The notes: generated by a model not told the origin, from the sequence alone. A stretch of DNA of 5,936 nucleotides from an uncultured Eubacteriales bacterium (GCA_900551265.1 URVL01000143.1:1-5936); one strand, 5' to 3'; shown: positions 1-5,808, numbered from the stretch's first letter. A program made the numbers and translations.

Positions 1-105
1 CGCCTCTCCTACTAAAACTCAATATTTCCTACCAGGGCTCTTTTTTGTGCTGTCCGCACATAATGGGGCAGTGCACCTACAGGAGAAAGACGGGCCTTTG
101 TTTGA

Positions 106-330
106 CTGTGCCCTTCCAATACGCGGCTTGCCGTTCTTCCGGGGAAGGACGACCAAAAAGAATGTGTGCTGGTTCGTCTGACTTTTGCAGAAAGTGATTT
201 CGAGTTACCCCGGGACTATGGAAATATCCGCATGATTTTGGATAATTATAATGTATTTTTTCATGAGCGGTTACGCTTTGTTCGCTCGTCGCTGCTTGAC
301 TTGAAAAAACCCGGTTACAGTTTTCTGTAA
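106..330 (+). pseudogene. Possible frameshifted 3' end of a GH13 alpha-glucosidase-like gene
   Basis: This frame is open from 106 to the TAA at 328-330, but it has no ATG with a ribosome binding site and is blocked upstream by stops at 103, 61 and 13. Bases 199-249 read FELPRDYGNIRMILDNY, preceded by VLVRLTF. From memory this resembles the C-terminal beta-domain of GH13 oligo-1,6-glucosidases (LLVIANF, then FELP, then HNYDV). LRFVRSSLLDL (271-303) sits where those enzymes have LRPYEARVxxL, near their end. The neighbouring frame is open over 2-178, so a single frameshift around 140-160 could join the two parts; the run CCAAAAAG at 153-160 is a candidate place. The last codons and the stop lie inside the hairpin at 308-337, so the true end may be lost. 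It could equally be chance coding-like sequence. The GH13 assignment is recall-based and tentative. Confidence 0.3.
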
Positions 331-337
331 CCGGGTT
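308..337 (-). terminator. Rho-independent terminator of the RraA-like gene
   Basis: AACCCGGTTACAG (308-320) and CTGTAACCGGGTT (325-337) form a perfect 13-bp stem around a TTTT loop. Read on the minus strand, the stem runs directly into a T run (the complement of the A run 304-309), as expected for an intrinsic terminator. It lies about 50 bases past the stop codon of the RraA-like gene. On the plus strand it is followed by AAATTC with no T tract, so it should act mainly leftward, although the hairpin could also cap a converging plus-strand transcript. Confidence 0.85.
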
Positions 338-388
338 AAATTCATGATTACGGTAAATGGATCTTTTGCGTGCTTTTTATGTTATGTA

Positions 389-1312
389 TTACCAACGGGT
401 CGTTTCGCCTTCACCCTGTACTGCAGGACGTCCGGGGACAATACCCTTCCGTGCATTCTCCAGTTCTTCTGTGAAATCGAGATGACGGTATTCTTCCGCT
501 TCAGGTGCGGTCGGGAACCACTCGGCAAAATCTTCCCACATGCAGAGTTCCCATGCAGAATCGATTTGTGCAGCCGTATATTTGCCCTCATGCAGTCGCA
601 TGAAACCGAAAATATCGCGGACATGGGTCTTCTCAGCATCAATTACACAGGTTTCTGCCAAATGCGCCGGAATAAAGATGATGCCGGCTTCGGTACCGAG
701 TACGACGTCTCCGGGGAGAACGACTGCCATACCGACATTGATGGGGACGTTGATGCCGACGAGCATGCTTTCACGGAACGGCGTAGGATCGCTGCCGCGA
801 TAATAGAACTGGGCGTTTTTAATACCGGAAATTTGATCCAGGTCACGGACGCCACCCCACGTCATACCGCCGCAGCCGGTTTTCGTGGCGATCAGGGTCG
901 TGAGATTTCCGCCCCATGCACAGCCGTTGCGAACCTTATCATACATATCGATTACGATAAAATCATCCTTTTGGAGATCTTCCAGCGGCCACTGGTTAAA
1001 GTTGCCCTTCCGGCCTTCAACTTCATGACCATACTCCATCAGATAGCCGGCAAGATCAGGACGGGTGGGCATGTAGTGAGCGGTTACCGCGCGACCGACG
1101 ACGACGGGCATATCGGGATTGGAACGCTTTAAGCCGGTCTCGTGCTGGTAATTATATCCAAGACGTACCAGAGGAGCCCACATCTCCTCAATGGTGGTTT
1201 TCCTGATACGTTCAAGGATCTCGTCCGGTACTTTCGGACGTCCATCGTCAAAACGCTCGCCCTTCCAAAGGGGAGTCAGCTGGATGATGTCTTCTTTGCA
1301 GTTGAATTTCAT
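389..1312 (-). CDS. RraA-family protein (HMG aldolase / oxaloacetate decarboxylase-like fold)
   Basis: This 307-residue protein belongs to the RraA / 'demethylmenaquinone methyltransferase-like' family. Members with known activity are metal-dependent class II pyruvate aldolases and oxaloacetate decarboxylases (4-hydroxy-4-methyl-2-oxoglutarate aldolase type); others inhibit RNase E. The visible signature is VVGRAVTAHYMP (71-82), WGGNLTTLIA (133-142), GCGGMTWGGVRDLDQI (146-161) with the Arg156-Asp157 pair that in HMG aldolase binds substrate and metal, and GDVVLGTEAGIIFIP (201-215). Core RraA proteins have about 160-230 residues. This one adds about 60 residues before the core and about 70 after it (residues 235-307, Trp- and acid-rich), so it is a long variant. 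The start is ATG at 1310-1312 with GGGAGGA at 1317-1323. It is transcribed away from a dehydratase gene, so cleavage or decarboxylation of a 2-keto-3-deoxy sugar acid is a reasonable but unproven role. Methylation of menaquinone is not supported. The catalytic pair suggests an enzyme rather than an RNase regulator. Confidence 0.85.
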   Translation of the reverse strand: MKFNCKEDIIQLTPLWKGERFDDGRPKVPDEILERIRKTTIEEMWAPLVRLGYNYQHETGLKRSNPDMPVVVGRAVTAHYMPTRPDLAGYLMEYGHEVEGRKGNFNQWPLEDLQKDDFIVIDMYDKVRNGCAWGGNLTTLIATKTGCGGMTWGGVRDLDQISGIKNAQFYYRGSDPTPFRESMLVGINVPINVGMAVVLPGDVVLGTEAGIIFIPAHLAETCVIDAEKTHVRDIFGFMRLHEGKYTAAQIDSAWELCMWEDFAEWFPTAPEAEEYRHLDFTEELENARKGIVPGRPAVQGEGETTRW

Positions 1313-1367
1313 AATATCCTCCCGAACTCTTTACGGCCGCATCGCCGCTTATTCTGACATTGTAAGT

Positions 1368-1396
1368 ATTCTATCCTGTGTCTGGAAAATTGTCAA
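1368..1396 (-). promoter_or_regulatory. Sigma-A promoter of the RraA-like gene
   Basis: On the minus strand a perfect -35 box TTGACA (1391-1396) is followed after 17 bases by TAGAAT (1368-1373), a five-of-six -10 match. Transcription would start near 1361, giving a leader of about 50 bases before the ATG at 1312. This is the strongest promoter in the window by sequence. Confidence 0.8.
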
Positions 1397-1516
1397 TCAT
1401 TAAAATGTCTGAATAGCTGGGTGATTCTTGTTGAAAATATACAAATCAAACCCGCTTTTCAATCGGAAAAACATGGCAAATCTTGTGTAACATAAACAAA
1501 AACAAGAAAAAGTTAC

Positions 1517-1615
1517 TCGATACAAACAAATAATTATACTGAAACTATTGACAAAATACGATAAACCCTTTAAGCTATACGGTGTAGCGATAGGCGCACG
1601 CGGTTTTCGATACAA
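1517..1615. repeat. Direct repeat TCGATACAA flanking the dehydratase promoter
   Basis: TCGATACAA occurs at 1517-1525, upstream of the rightward -35 box, and again at 1607-1615, downstream of the predicted start of transcription, with the same orientation and 90 bases apart. The placement would suit a pair of operators bridged by a looping repressor. One chance 9-mer repeat in a region this long is not very improbable, so this is weak evidence. Confidence 0.25.
1548..1576 (+). promoter_or_regulatory. Probable promoter of the first dehydratase gene
   Basis: A perfect TTGACA (1548-1553) is followed after 17 bases by TAAGCT (1571-1576), a poor three-of-six -10 box. TTTAAG at 1569-1574 is a closer match but at a short 15-base spacing. 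A strong -35 box with a weak -10 box suits a promoter that needs an activator. The leader to the ATG at 1664 would be about 80 bases. Confidence 0.55.
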
Positions 1616-1629
1616 TTGCAGTGCGCAAT
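1615..1629. promoter_or_regulatory. Short inverted repeat in the dehydratase leader, possible operator
   Basis: ATTGC (1615-1619) and GCAAT (1625-1629) are inverted arms around a five-base centre. The element lies about 35 bases before the start codon, inside the predicted leader and touching the second TCGATACAA copy. It could be a repressor half-site pair or chance. Confidence 0.25.
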
Positions 1630-1651
1630 AGATATCAAAAAATGAAAAGAC

Positions 1652-1657
1652 GAGGTG
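1652..1657 (+). promoter_or_regulatory. Ribosome binding site that sets the dehydratase start
   Basis: GAGGTG at 1652-1657 is six bases before the ATG at 1664. The in-frame GTG at 1655 lies within this site and so cannot be the start it serves, which removes three residues from the longest possible reading. Confidence 0.75.
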
Positions 1658-1663
1658 CAAACG

Positions 1664-3073
1664 ATGAGTAATGCCAAGTTCGAAGAAGTTCTTGCCCATG
1701 TCAAGACCGCTTCCAAACCATCGGAACTGAAGATCACGGATATTAAGATTTGTGATATCGGCCGTCCTTACGGTACTTCTGTGATTAAGATTTTGACTAA
1801 CCAGGGTATTGAGGGTTATGGTCAGGTTCGTGAGGGCTGCAGCCGTGTTTATGCCGTCATGCTCAAACGACTGCTTATTGGCGAGAACCCCTGTAATGTA
1901 GACAAGCTCTTCCGCCGGATTAAGCAATTTGGCTGGCATTCCCATCAGGGCGGCGGTGTCAGCGGCATTGAGGTTGCACTGTGGGATCTCGCAGGCAAGG
2001 CTTATGGGATTCCTGTTTGGCAAATGCTGGGCGGTAAGTTCCGTGATAAGATCCGCATCTATTGTGATACCGATATTCATGGCAAACACGATGGCAAAAC
2101 AATGGGTAAGGTGCTGAAGGAACGCATTGAAACCAGAGGATACAATATCGTCAAGATGGACCTTTCTGCAGACGAGCTGTGCTTTGAAGTTCCCGGCGCC
2201 ACGACCTGCCCGACCGATCATATGAAGCAGGCTCTTGAGGATGCTGAGAAAAAAGGCATGCAGTACCGTTCGATTGAAAACATTGAGAACATGACGAAGG
2301 AAGAACGTCATGAAATTATCAAACTGCGCAATGACATCGTATTCCGTGAGTGCTTCCCGGGCAATCAGCGCGGCATTCACCTCACGGAAAAGGGCCTTGA
2401 TATTATGGAAGAGTATGTCAAGGAAGTACGCGATGTTGTCGGCATGGAAATCCCGATTGCGACCGACCATTTCGGCCCGATCAGCATTGGTTCCTGCATT
2501 AAGCTGGCGCAGAGACTTGAAAAGTATAACCTTGCGTGGCTTGAGGATATGGTTCCGTGGATGCAGGCTGACGATCTTGCCGAGATTCAGCGCAATACCA
2601 CTGCGCCGCTGTGCACCGGTGAAGATATTTATCTGAAGGAAAATTATAAGGACCTCTTTGAAAAGAGGGCAATCCGTCTTGTCCATCCGGACGTTATCAG
2701 CGTCGGTGGTATTTATGAGTGCAAAAAGGTTGGCGATATGGCGCAGGACTATGGCATCAATATGGTAATCCATATGAATGAGACGCCGATCGCCGCCATG
2801 GCTGCGGCAAACGTTGCGGCGGCAACTGAAAACTTCTTTGCACAGGAGTTCCATCACAACGATTATCCGGATTGGTCCGACATGGTGATTACCCGTGACA
2901 ATCCGATTGTCCATGACGGTTATATTACGGTTCCTGAAGAGCCGGGCCTCGGCATTCTTGGCCTGAATGAAGAGTGGCTTGAGGCACACCTTGCTCCGTC
3001 TGCCAACGGTAAGGTTTGGCAGGATACGGACGAGTGGGACTTCTGGCAGAGCCGTGACCGTATTTGGCTGTAA
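1664..3073 (+). CDS. Enolase-superfamily (mandelate racemase/MLE-type) sugar-acid dehydratase
   Basis: This 469-residue protein has the enolase-superfamily layout: an N-terminal capping domain (about 22-135) ending in the hallmark GIEVALWDLAGKAYGIPVWQ (101-120) and MLGG, then a TIM barrel. Metal ligands can be read at the ends of the third to fifth strands: Asp268 (ATDHFG), Glu294 (WLED) and Glu320 (TGED). Asp343 (HPDVISVGG) and His370 (VIHMNE) form the likely His-Asp catalytic pair. On the second strand the usual Lys-x-Lys is Lys164-Met-Asp166. Asp166 and Asp268 are about 100 residues apart, against about 30 in mandelate racemase, so a helical insert of about 70 residues lies between them. 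Relatives abstract the proton next to a carboxylate and mostly dehydrate aldonates or aldarates to 2-keto-3-deoxy acids; some are racemases. The substrate cannot be told here. Two sugar dehydrogenase genes downstream and a second dehydratase favour sugar-acid dehydration. Confidence 0.9.
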   Translation: MSNAKFEEVLAHVKTASKPSELKITDIKICDIGRPYGTSVIKILTNQGIEGYGQVREGCSRVYAVMLKRLLIGENPCNVDKLFRRIKQFGWHSHQGGGVSGIEVALWDLAGKAYGIPVWQMLGGKFRDKIRIYCDTDIHGKHDGKTMGKVLKERIETRGYNIVKMDLSADELCFEVPGATTCPTDHMKQALEDAEKKGMQYRSIENIENMTKEERHEIIKLRNDIVFRECFPGNQRGIHLTEKGLDIMEEYVKEVRDVVGMEIPIATDHFGPISIGSCIKLAQRLEKYNLAWLEDMVPWMQADDLAEIQRNTTAPLCTGEDIYLKENYKDLFEKRAIRLVHPDVISVGGIYECKKVGDMAQDYGINMVIHMNETPIAAMAAANVAAATENFFAQEFHHNDYPDWSDMVITRDNPIVHDGYITVPEEPGLGILGLNEEWLEAHLAPSANGKVWQDTDEWDFWQSRDRIWL

Positions 3074-3111
3074 GCTTTTCGATCTGAGAATATTGATTCG
3101 TTAAATTTATA

Positions 3112-3143
3112 AAGACCTGCGGGCCTTTTGGCTCGCAGGTCTT
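3112..3143 (+). terminator. Long hairpin after the first dehydratase gene, without a T tract
   Basis: AAGACCTGCG (3112-3121) pairs with CGCAGGTCTT (3134-3143), and the stem continues inward through GGCC/GGCT to a TTTT loop, about 14 pairs with one G-T wobble. It starts 39 bases past the stop codon. The plus-strand sequence after it is GAAATTATCC, not a T run, so it may be a weak or partial terminator, or may protect the 3' end of the dehydratase message while allowing read-through to the next gene. Confidence 0.5.
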
Positions 3144-3151
3144 GAAATTAT

Positions 3152-3180
3152 CCCGGCTGTTTGGATCTGTTTTGGCCGGG
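3152..3180 (+). other. Second hairpin, just upstream of the first oxidoreductase
   Basis: CCCGGC (3152-3157) pairs with GCCGGG (3175-3180) around a 17-base loop, ten bases before the AGGGGAG ribosome binding site at 3190-3196. It follows directly on the hairpin at 3112-3143. A TTGAAA at 3142-3147 could be a -35 box, but no -10 box stands at the right distance, so the downstream gene may depend on read-through. The role of the hairpin is unknown. Confidence 0.35.
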
Positions 3181-3203
3181 CATAAAAATAGGGGAGTCAT
3201 ACT

Positions 3204-4271
3204 ATGAAACCTGTGACAAAAGAGAAAATTGGCTGGGGGTTTGTCGGCACGGGCCGTATCGCAAAGGACTTTGCGGAGTGTATTGCATTGCTTGACGACT
3301 GTTATGTGGCGGCGGTTGGTTCCCGGACGGTTGAGAGCGCAAAACGTTTTACCGACGTCTATGGTGGAAAACCGTATGGCAGTTATGAGGAAATGATGCA
3401 GGATCCGGACGTAGACGTAGTATATATTGCAACGCCACATATGGTACATGAGGAAAATGTCGAGATGGCGGCAAAATACGGCAAGAATATTTTGTGCGAG
3501 AAGCCGTTTGCCGTCAACCGTCCCCAGGCGGAGCGCATGTTTGCGGCGGCGGAAAAAGCCGGCGTGTTTATCATGGAAGGCCTGTGGTCCCGCTTTTTCC
3601 CGGTATGGCAGGAGGCCAAGCGCGTCTTGGATTCCGGCGAACTGGGTCGTATTGTTTCCATCGATGCCGCTACCTGCTGGGGTTCTCCCCGTGGCCCGGA
3701 AGGGCTGCCGGTTGACGATCGCCGTATGGATCCGAACTTGGCCGGCGGTGCGCTGCTGGACGCTGGTATTTATGTTCTTGCGGCAACTTCTGTTGCCATT
3801 GGCGGCATGACGAAAATGCCAAAGCATATCTACAGCACAATGCGTTTTGAAAGAACTGGAGTGGACTCGGATACGGATATGTTGCTGGAACTTGATAACG
3901 GTGTGACAGCCCATCTGGTTTGCAGCCTGCATCGCCGTAACCATGAAGCGACTATCTACTGTGAAAGCGGCAACATTCATATTCCGCTCCACCGGTGCCC
4001 GAGAAGCCTGACGATTACCAAGAGAAAACCGCATGCAAAAATAGTGACGCCGAGCGCTACAAGTTTCCTGCTTGATGGAACGGAATCCCGGACTATAGAA
4101 CTGCCATATCAGAAGTATGGTTTCCAGTTTGAGGCAGAAGCTGTGCATGACTGCCTGCGTAAGGGCCTGAGAACCTGTCCGCAAGTAACGCCCGAGGAGA
4201 CGCTGACTTTGATTGGTATTTGTGATCAGATTCGAAAGGAGCATGGTTTCCAGTATCCCTTTGAGGGCTGA
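3204..4271 (+). CDS. Gfo/Idh/MocA oxidoreductase, dihydrodiol / D-xylose dehydrogenase type (copy 1)
   Basis: This 355-residue NAD(P)-dependent dehydrogenase has an N-terminal Rossmann domain with GFVGTGRIA (12-20), ATPH (76-79) and the family's EKP signature with catalytic Lys100 (EKPFAVN, 99-105). The C-terminal alpha/beta domain has MEGLWSRFFP (124-133) and GGALLDAGIY (181-190). In mammalian dimeric dihydrodiol dehydrogenase the matching Asp and Tyr (here Asp186 and Tyr190) lie in the active site, and this Tyr replaces the His of most Gfo/Idh/MocA proteins. Relatives oxidise D-xylose and other aldoses, or trans-dihydrodiols, with NADP. Length is normal. No signal peptide is seen, so it is cytosolic. 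The ATG follows AGGGGAG at 3190-3196. It lies 130 bases after the dehydratase gene and ends at a strong terminator, so the two may be co-transcribed. It is a close paralogue of the next gene. The physiological sugar is unknown. Confidence 0.88.
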   Translation: MKPVTKEKIGWGFVGTGRIAKDFAECIALLDDCYVAAVGSRTVESAKRFTDVYGGKPYGSYEEMMQDPDVDVVYIATPHMVHEENVEMAAKYGKNILCEKPFAVNRPQAERMFAAAEKAGVFIMEGLWSRFFPVWQEAKRVLDSGELGRIVSIDAATCWGSPRGPEGLPVDDRRMDPNLAGGALLDAGIYVLAATSVAIGGMTKMPKHIYSTMRFERTGVDSDTDMLLELDNGVTAHLVCSLHRRNHEATIYCESGNIHIPLHRCPRSLTITKRKPHAKIVTPSATSFLLDGTESRTIELPYQKYGFQFEAEAVHDCLRKGLRTCPQVTPEETLTLIGICDQIRKEHGFQYPFEG

Positions 4272-4287
4272 TCTGATAAGATATCAT

Positions 4288-4330
4288 GGCGCTATCGTCT
4301 GTATGTACAGGCGATGGCGCTGATTTTTTT
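4288..4330 (+). terminator. Strong rho-independent terminator after the first oxidoreductase
   Basis: Bases 4289-4302 pair with 4307-4320 (GCGCTATCG against CGATGGCGC, with CTGT against ACAG inside) around a four-base loop. The stem has about 14 pairs including two G-T wobbles and can extend by one more wobble. Seven T residues follow at 4324-4330. The stem begins about 17 bases past the stop codon. This is the clearest plus-strand terminator in the window and separates the two paralogous dehydrogenase genes into different transcripts. Confidence 0.9.
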
Positions 4331-4350
4331 GCAGGAAATAAAAATATAAA

Positions 4351-4379
4351 TTGCATTTTTAAAGATCATCAAGTATAAT
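4351..4379 (+). promoter_or_regulatory. Sigma-A promoter of the second oxidoreductase
   Basis: TTGCAT (4351-4356) is followed after exactly 17 bases by a perfect TATAAT (4374-4379), directly behind the preceding terminator. Transcription would start near 4386, giving a leader of about 70 bases. Confidence 0.75.
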
Positions 4380-4397
4380 AGGCCTTGAACGGTTTTT

Positions 4398-4422
4398 GCC
4401 GGTTAAAAAGAGAAATACCGGC
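4398..4422 (+). other. Small leader hairpin in the second oxidoreductase transcript
   Basis: GCCGGT (4398-4403) can pair with ACCGGC (4417-4422) around an A-rich 13-base loop, in the 5' leader about 35 bases before the start codon. It is short and may be structural noise. It does not match a riboswitch class I recognise. Confidence 0.25.
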
Positions 4423-4442
4423 GTGGATTAAAATGACGGTCA

Positions 4443-4448
4443 GGGAGG
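4443..4448 (+). promoter_or_regulatory. Ribosome binding site that sets the second oxidoreductase start
   Basis: GGGAGG at 4443-4448 stands eight bases before the ATG at 4457, whose product begins MENVKEKIGWG, matching the N-terminus of the paralogue. In-frame ATGs at 4385 and 4433 lack such a site. The ten bases GTCAGGGAGG (4439-4448) recur before the next gene at 5845-5854. Confidence 0.8.
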
Positions 4449-4456
4449 TCGCTTGC

Positions 4457-5590
4457 ATGGAGAACGTGAAAGAAAAAATTGGCTGGGGGATTTTGGGCCC
4501 GGGTAGAATTGCACATCAGTTCTGCGATTGCCTGGAGGAGCTGCCGGACGCGTATGTTGCGGCAGTAGGGTCCCGCTCTTTGGCGCGCAGCCGTGAGTTT
4601 ACCGAGATCTACGGTGGGAAACCGTATGGCAGCTATCAGGAGATGCTGTCTGATCCGGATGTTGATATTGTCTATGTGGCAACGCCGCATCCAATGCATG
4701 AAGAACATGTTATTATGGCTGCGAACGCGGGTAAGGCCATCTTGTGCGAAAAGCCGTTTGCCGTAAACCGGCAACAGGCAGAGCGTATGTTTGAGGCCGC
4801 ACGGCGTAACAATGTCTTTTTGATGGAGGGCTTATGGTCCCGTTTCTTCCCTGCATGGCAGTATGTCAGAGAACAGCTTGATGCCGGTCGCTTTGGCAGG
4901 GTGGAGGCCGTGTATTGCTGCACGGGATGGGGTTCACCCAGAACGCCGGAGCATATGGATCCGTCCAATCGCCTGCATGACCTGAATCTGGCCGGCGGTG
5001 CGCTGCTGGACGCCGGTATTTACAGCCTTGCGGCGATGTCGCGTGTTCGCGGGAAATTTGATATGCCGAAGGAACTTTTCAGCATGATGTCTTTTGATCC
5101 GACAGGTGTTGACGGCGACAACGATATGATGATGAAGTTTGAGGACGGCATGGTGGCGTATCTTTGTAGCAGCCTGCATCGCAGAGATATGGAGTGCAAG
5201 ATTATCTGCGAAAAGGGCATTATCAGTATTCCTGTCAATCGTAATCCGGATAAGATTGTGATCCAGGAACGGGCGGAGTTTCCGCGCGTACCGAAGGACG
5301 TTGAGGAAAAGATGGAGCAGCAGCCGAAAAAAACCGGTATGCGCGACTACTATGCTTCCATGAATCTTTTGCCTATCAGCCAACGTCGTATGAGCGGCCG
5401 TGATATTCTTACAATGGAATTCCCATATCGTAAAAGCGGCTTTCAGTTTGAGGCGGAGGTCGTGCAGAAATGCTATCGCGCCGGGCTTAAGACTTGTCCG
5501 GATGTGACGCCGGAGGAAACGCTGCTGCTGATCAGCATTGCGGACGAGGTGCGCCGTAGAGCGGACTATTACTTCCCGTTTGAAAAATAG
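4457..5590 (+). CDS. Gfo/Idh/MocA oxidoreductase, dihydrodiol / D-xylose dehydrogenase type (copy 2)
   Basis: This 377-residue protein is a paralogue of the upstream dehydrogenase, about 60% identical by eye over its first 190 residues. It keeps the cofactor loop GILGPGRIA (11-19), ATPH (75-78), EKP with Lys99 (98-100), MEGLWSRFFP (123-132) and GGALLDAGIY with Asp185 and Tyr189 (180-189), so it should be an active NAD(P)-dependent aldose or dihydrodiol-type dehydrogenase. It is longer than copy 1 because of about 24 extra residues in the C-terminal domain, a charged segment at about 270-318 before FPYRKSGFQFEAE. The region after GWGSPR (158-163), at about residues 164-178, also differs, so the two may take different substrates or form a mixed complex. 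It has its own promoter and is followed by a hairpin terminator. It is cytosolic, with no signal peptide or membrane segment. The substrate is not known. Confidence 0.88.
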   Translation: MENVKEKIGWGILGPGRIAHQFCDCLEELPDAYVAAVGSRSLARSREFTEIYGGKPYGSYQEMLSDPDVDIVYVATPHPMHEEHVIMAANAGKAILCEKPFAVNRQQAERMFEAARRNNVFLMEGLWSRFFPAWQYVREQLDAGRFGRVEAVYCCTGWGSPRTPEHMDPSNRLHDLNLAGGALLDAGIYSLAAMSRVRGKFDMPKELFSMMSFDPTGVDGDNDMMMKFEDGMVAYLCSSLHRRDMECKIICEKGIISIPVNRNPDKIVIQERAEFPRVPKDVEEKMEQQPKKTGMRDYYASMNLLPISQRRMSGRDILTMEFPYRKSGFQFEAEVVQKCYRAGLKTCPDVTPEETLLLISIADEVRRRADYYFPFEK

Positions 5591-5611
5591 TATACATAAT
5601 AATAATTTAAA

Positions 5612-5640
5612 ACGCCCGGCGATGTATGCTTGCCGGGCGT
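5612..5640. terminator. Bidirectional hairpin terminator after the second oxidoreductase
   Basis: ACGCCCGGC (5612-5620) and GCCGGGCGT (5632-5640) form a perfect nine-bp GC-rich stem with an 11-base loop, about 20 bases past the stop codon. Rightward it is followed by CATTTACTAT, a broken T tract. Leftward it is followed by TTTTAAATTATTATT, a better one. It probably ends the oxidoreductase transcript and could also stop transcription arriving from the right. Confidence 0.7.
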
Positions 5641-5779
5641 CATTTACTATATGCGCCGGTTTCCTGACTATGCCGTAAAGCCTTGCCGGCTGTATATTCA
5701 TTCTGACCGTTACTCTTTTACAAGAAATACCTTGTTCCCCCATGTGACATTGAATTTATCAGCTTTCTGCAAAAACAGC

Positions 5780-5808
5780 GTGCAATACAGACTGAAATAT
5801 GGTATAAT
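5780..5808 (+). promoter_or_regulatory. Extended -10 promoter of the second dehydratase gene
   Basis: A perfect TATAAT (5803-5808) carries the TGG extension upstream (5800-5802), which makes an extended -10 promoter that tolerates a poor -35 box. At 17 bases upstream is only GTGCAA (5780-5785). Transcription would start near 5815, giving a leader of about 47 bases. Confidence 0.7.

Larger units (their letters stand above)
1313..1663. promoter_or_regulatory. Divergent intergenic control region
   Basis: No gene was found in this 351-base, AT-rich stretch. It holds the leftward promoter (1368-1396) and the rightward promoter (1548-1576), whose -35 boxes face away from each other across about 150 bases. 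The middle (1397-1547) is mostly A/T with no clear motif. The rightward 5' leader of roughly 80 bases contains a short inverted repeat and one copy of a repeated 9-mer. An arrangement like this suits joint control of the two genes, but no regulator gene lies in the window. Confidence 0.6.

Noticed and set aside
344..1132. Plus-strand open frame of 262 codons over the RraA-like gene
   Set aside because: No ribosome binding site or motif supports it; the minus strand carries the RraA signature, promoter, ribosome binding site and terminator.
1577..1663. Riboswitch in the leader of the first dehydratase
   Set aside because: Only a five-bp inverted repeat was found; there is no conserved riboswitch core and no terminator/antiterminator pair.
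1400..2989. Long open frame of 529 codons on the minus strand opposite the first dehydratase
   Set aside because: It lacks recognisable motifs, reads as histidine/asparagine-rich filler and covers the promoter region, while the plus strand carries the complete set of enolase-superfamily residues.
2925..4244. Minus-strand open frame of 439 codons opposite the first oxidoreductase
   Set aside because: It is an antisense shadow of a clear Gfo/Idh/MocA gene and spans an intergenic hairpin region; no domain was recognised.
4385..4456. Upstream start giving 24 extra residues on the second oxidoreductase
   Set aside because: The ATG at 4385 falls at the predicted transcription start with no ribosome binding site; the ATG at 4457 has GGGAGG and aligns with the paralogue's N-terminus.
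4934..5743. Minus-strand open frame of 269 codons opposite the second oxidoreductase
   Set aside because: No family motifs were found, it crosses the hairpin terminator at 5612-5640, and the plus strand encodes a full dehydrogenase.
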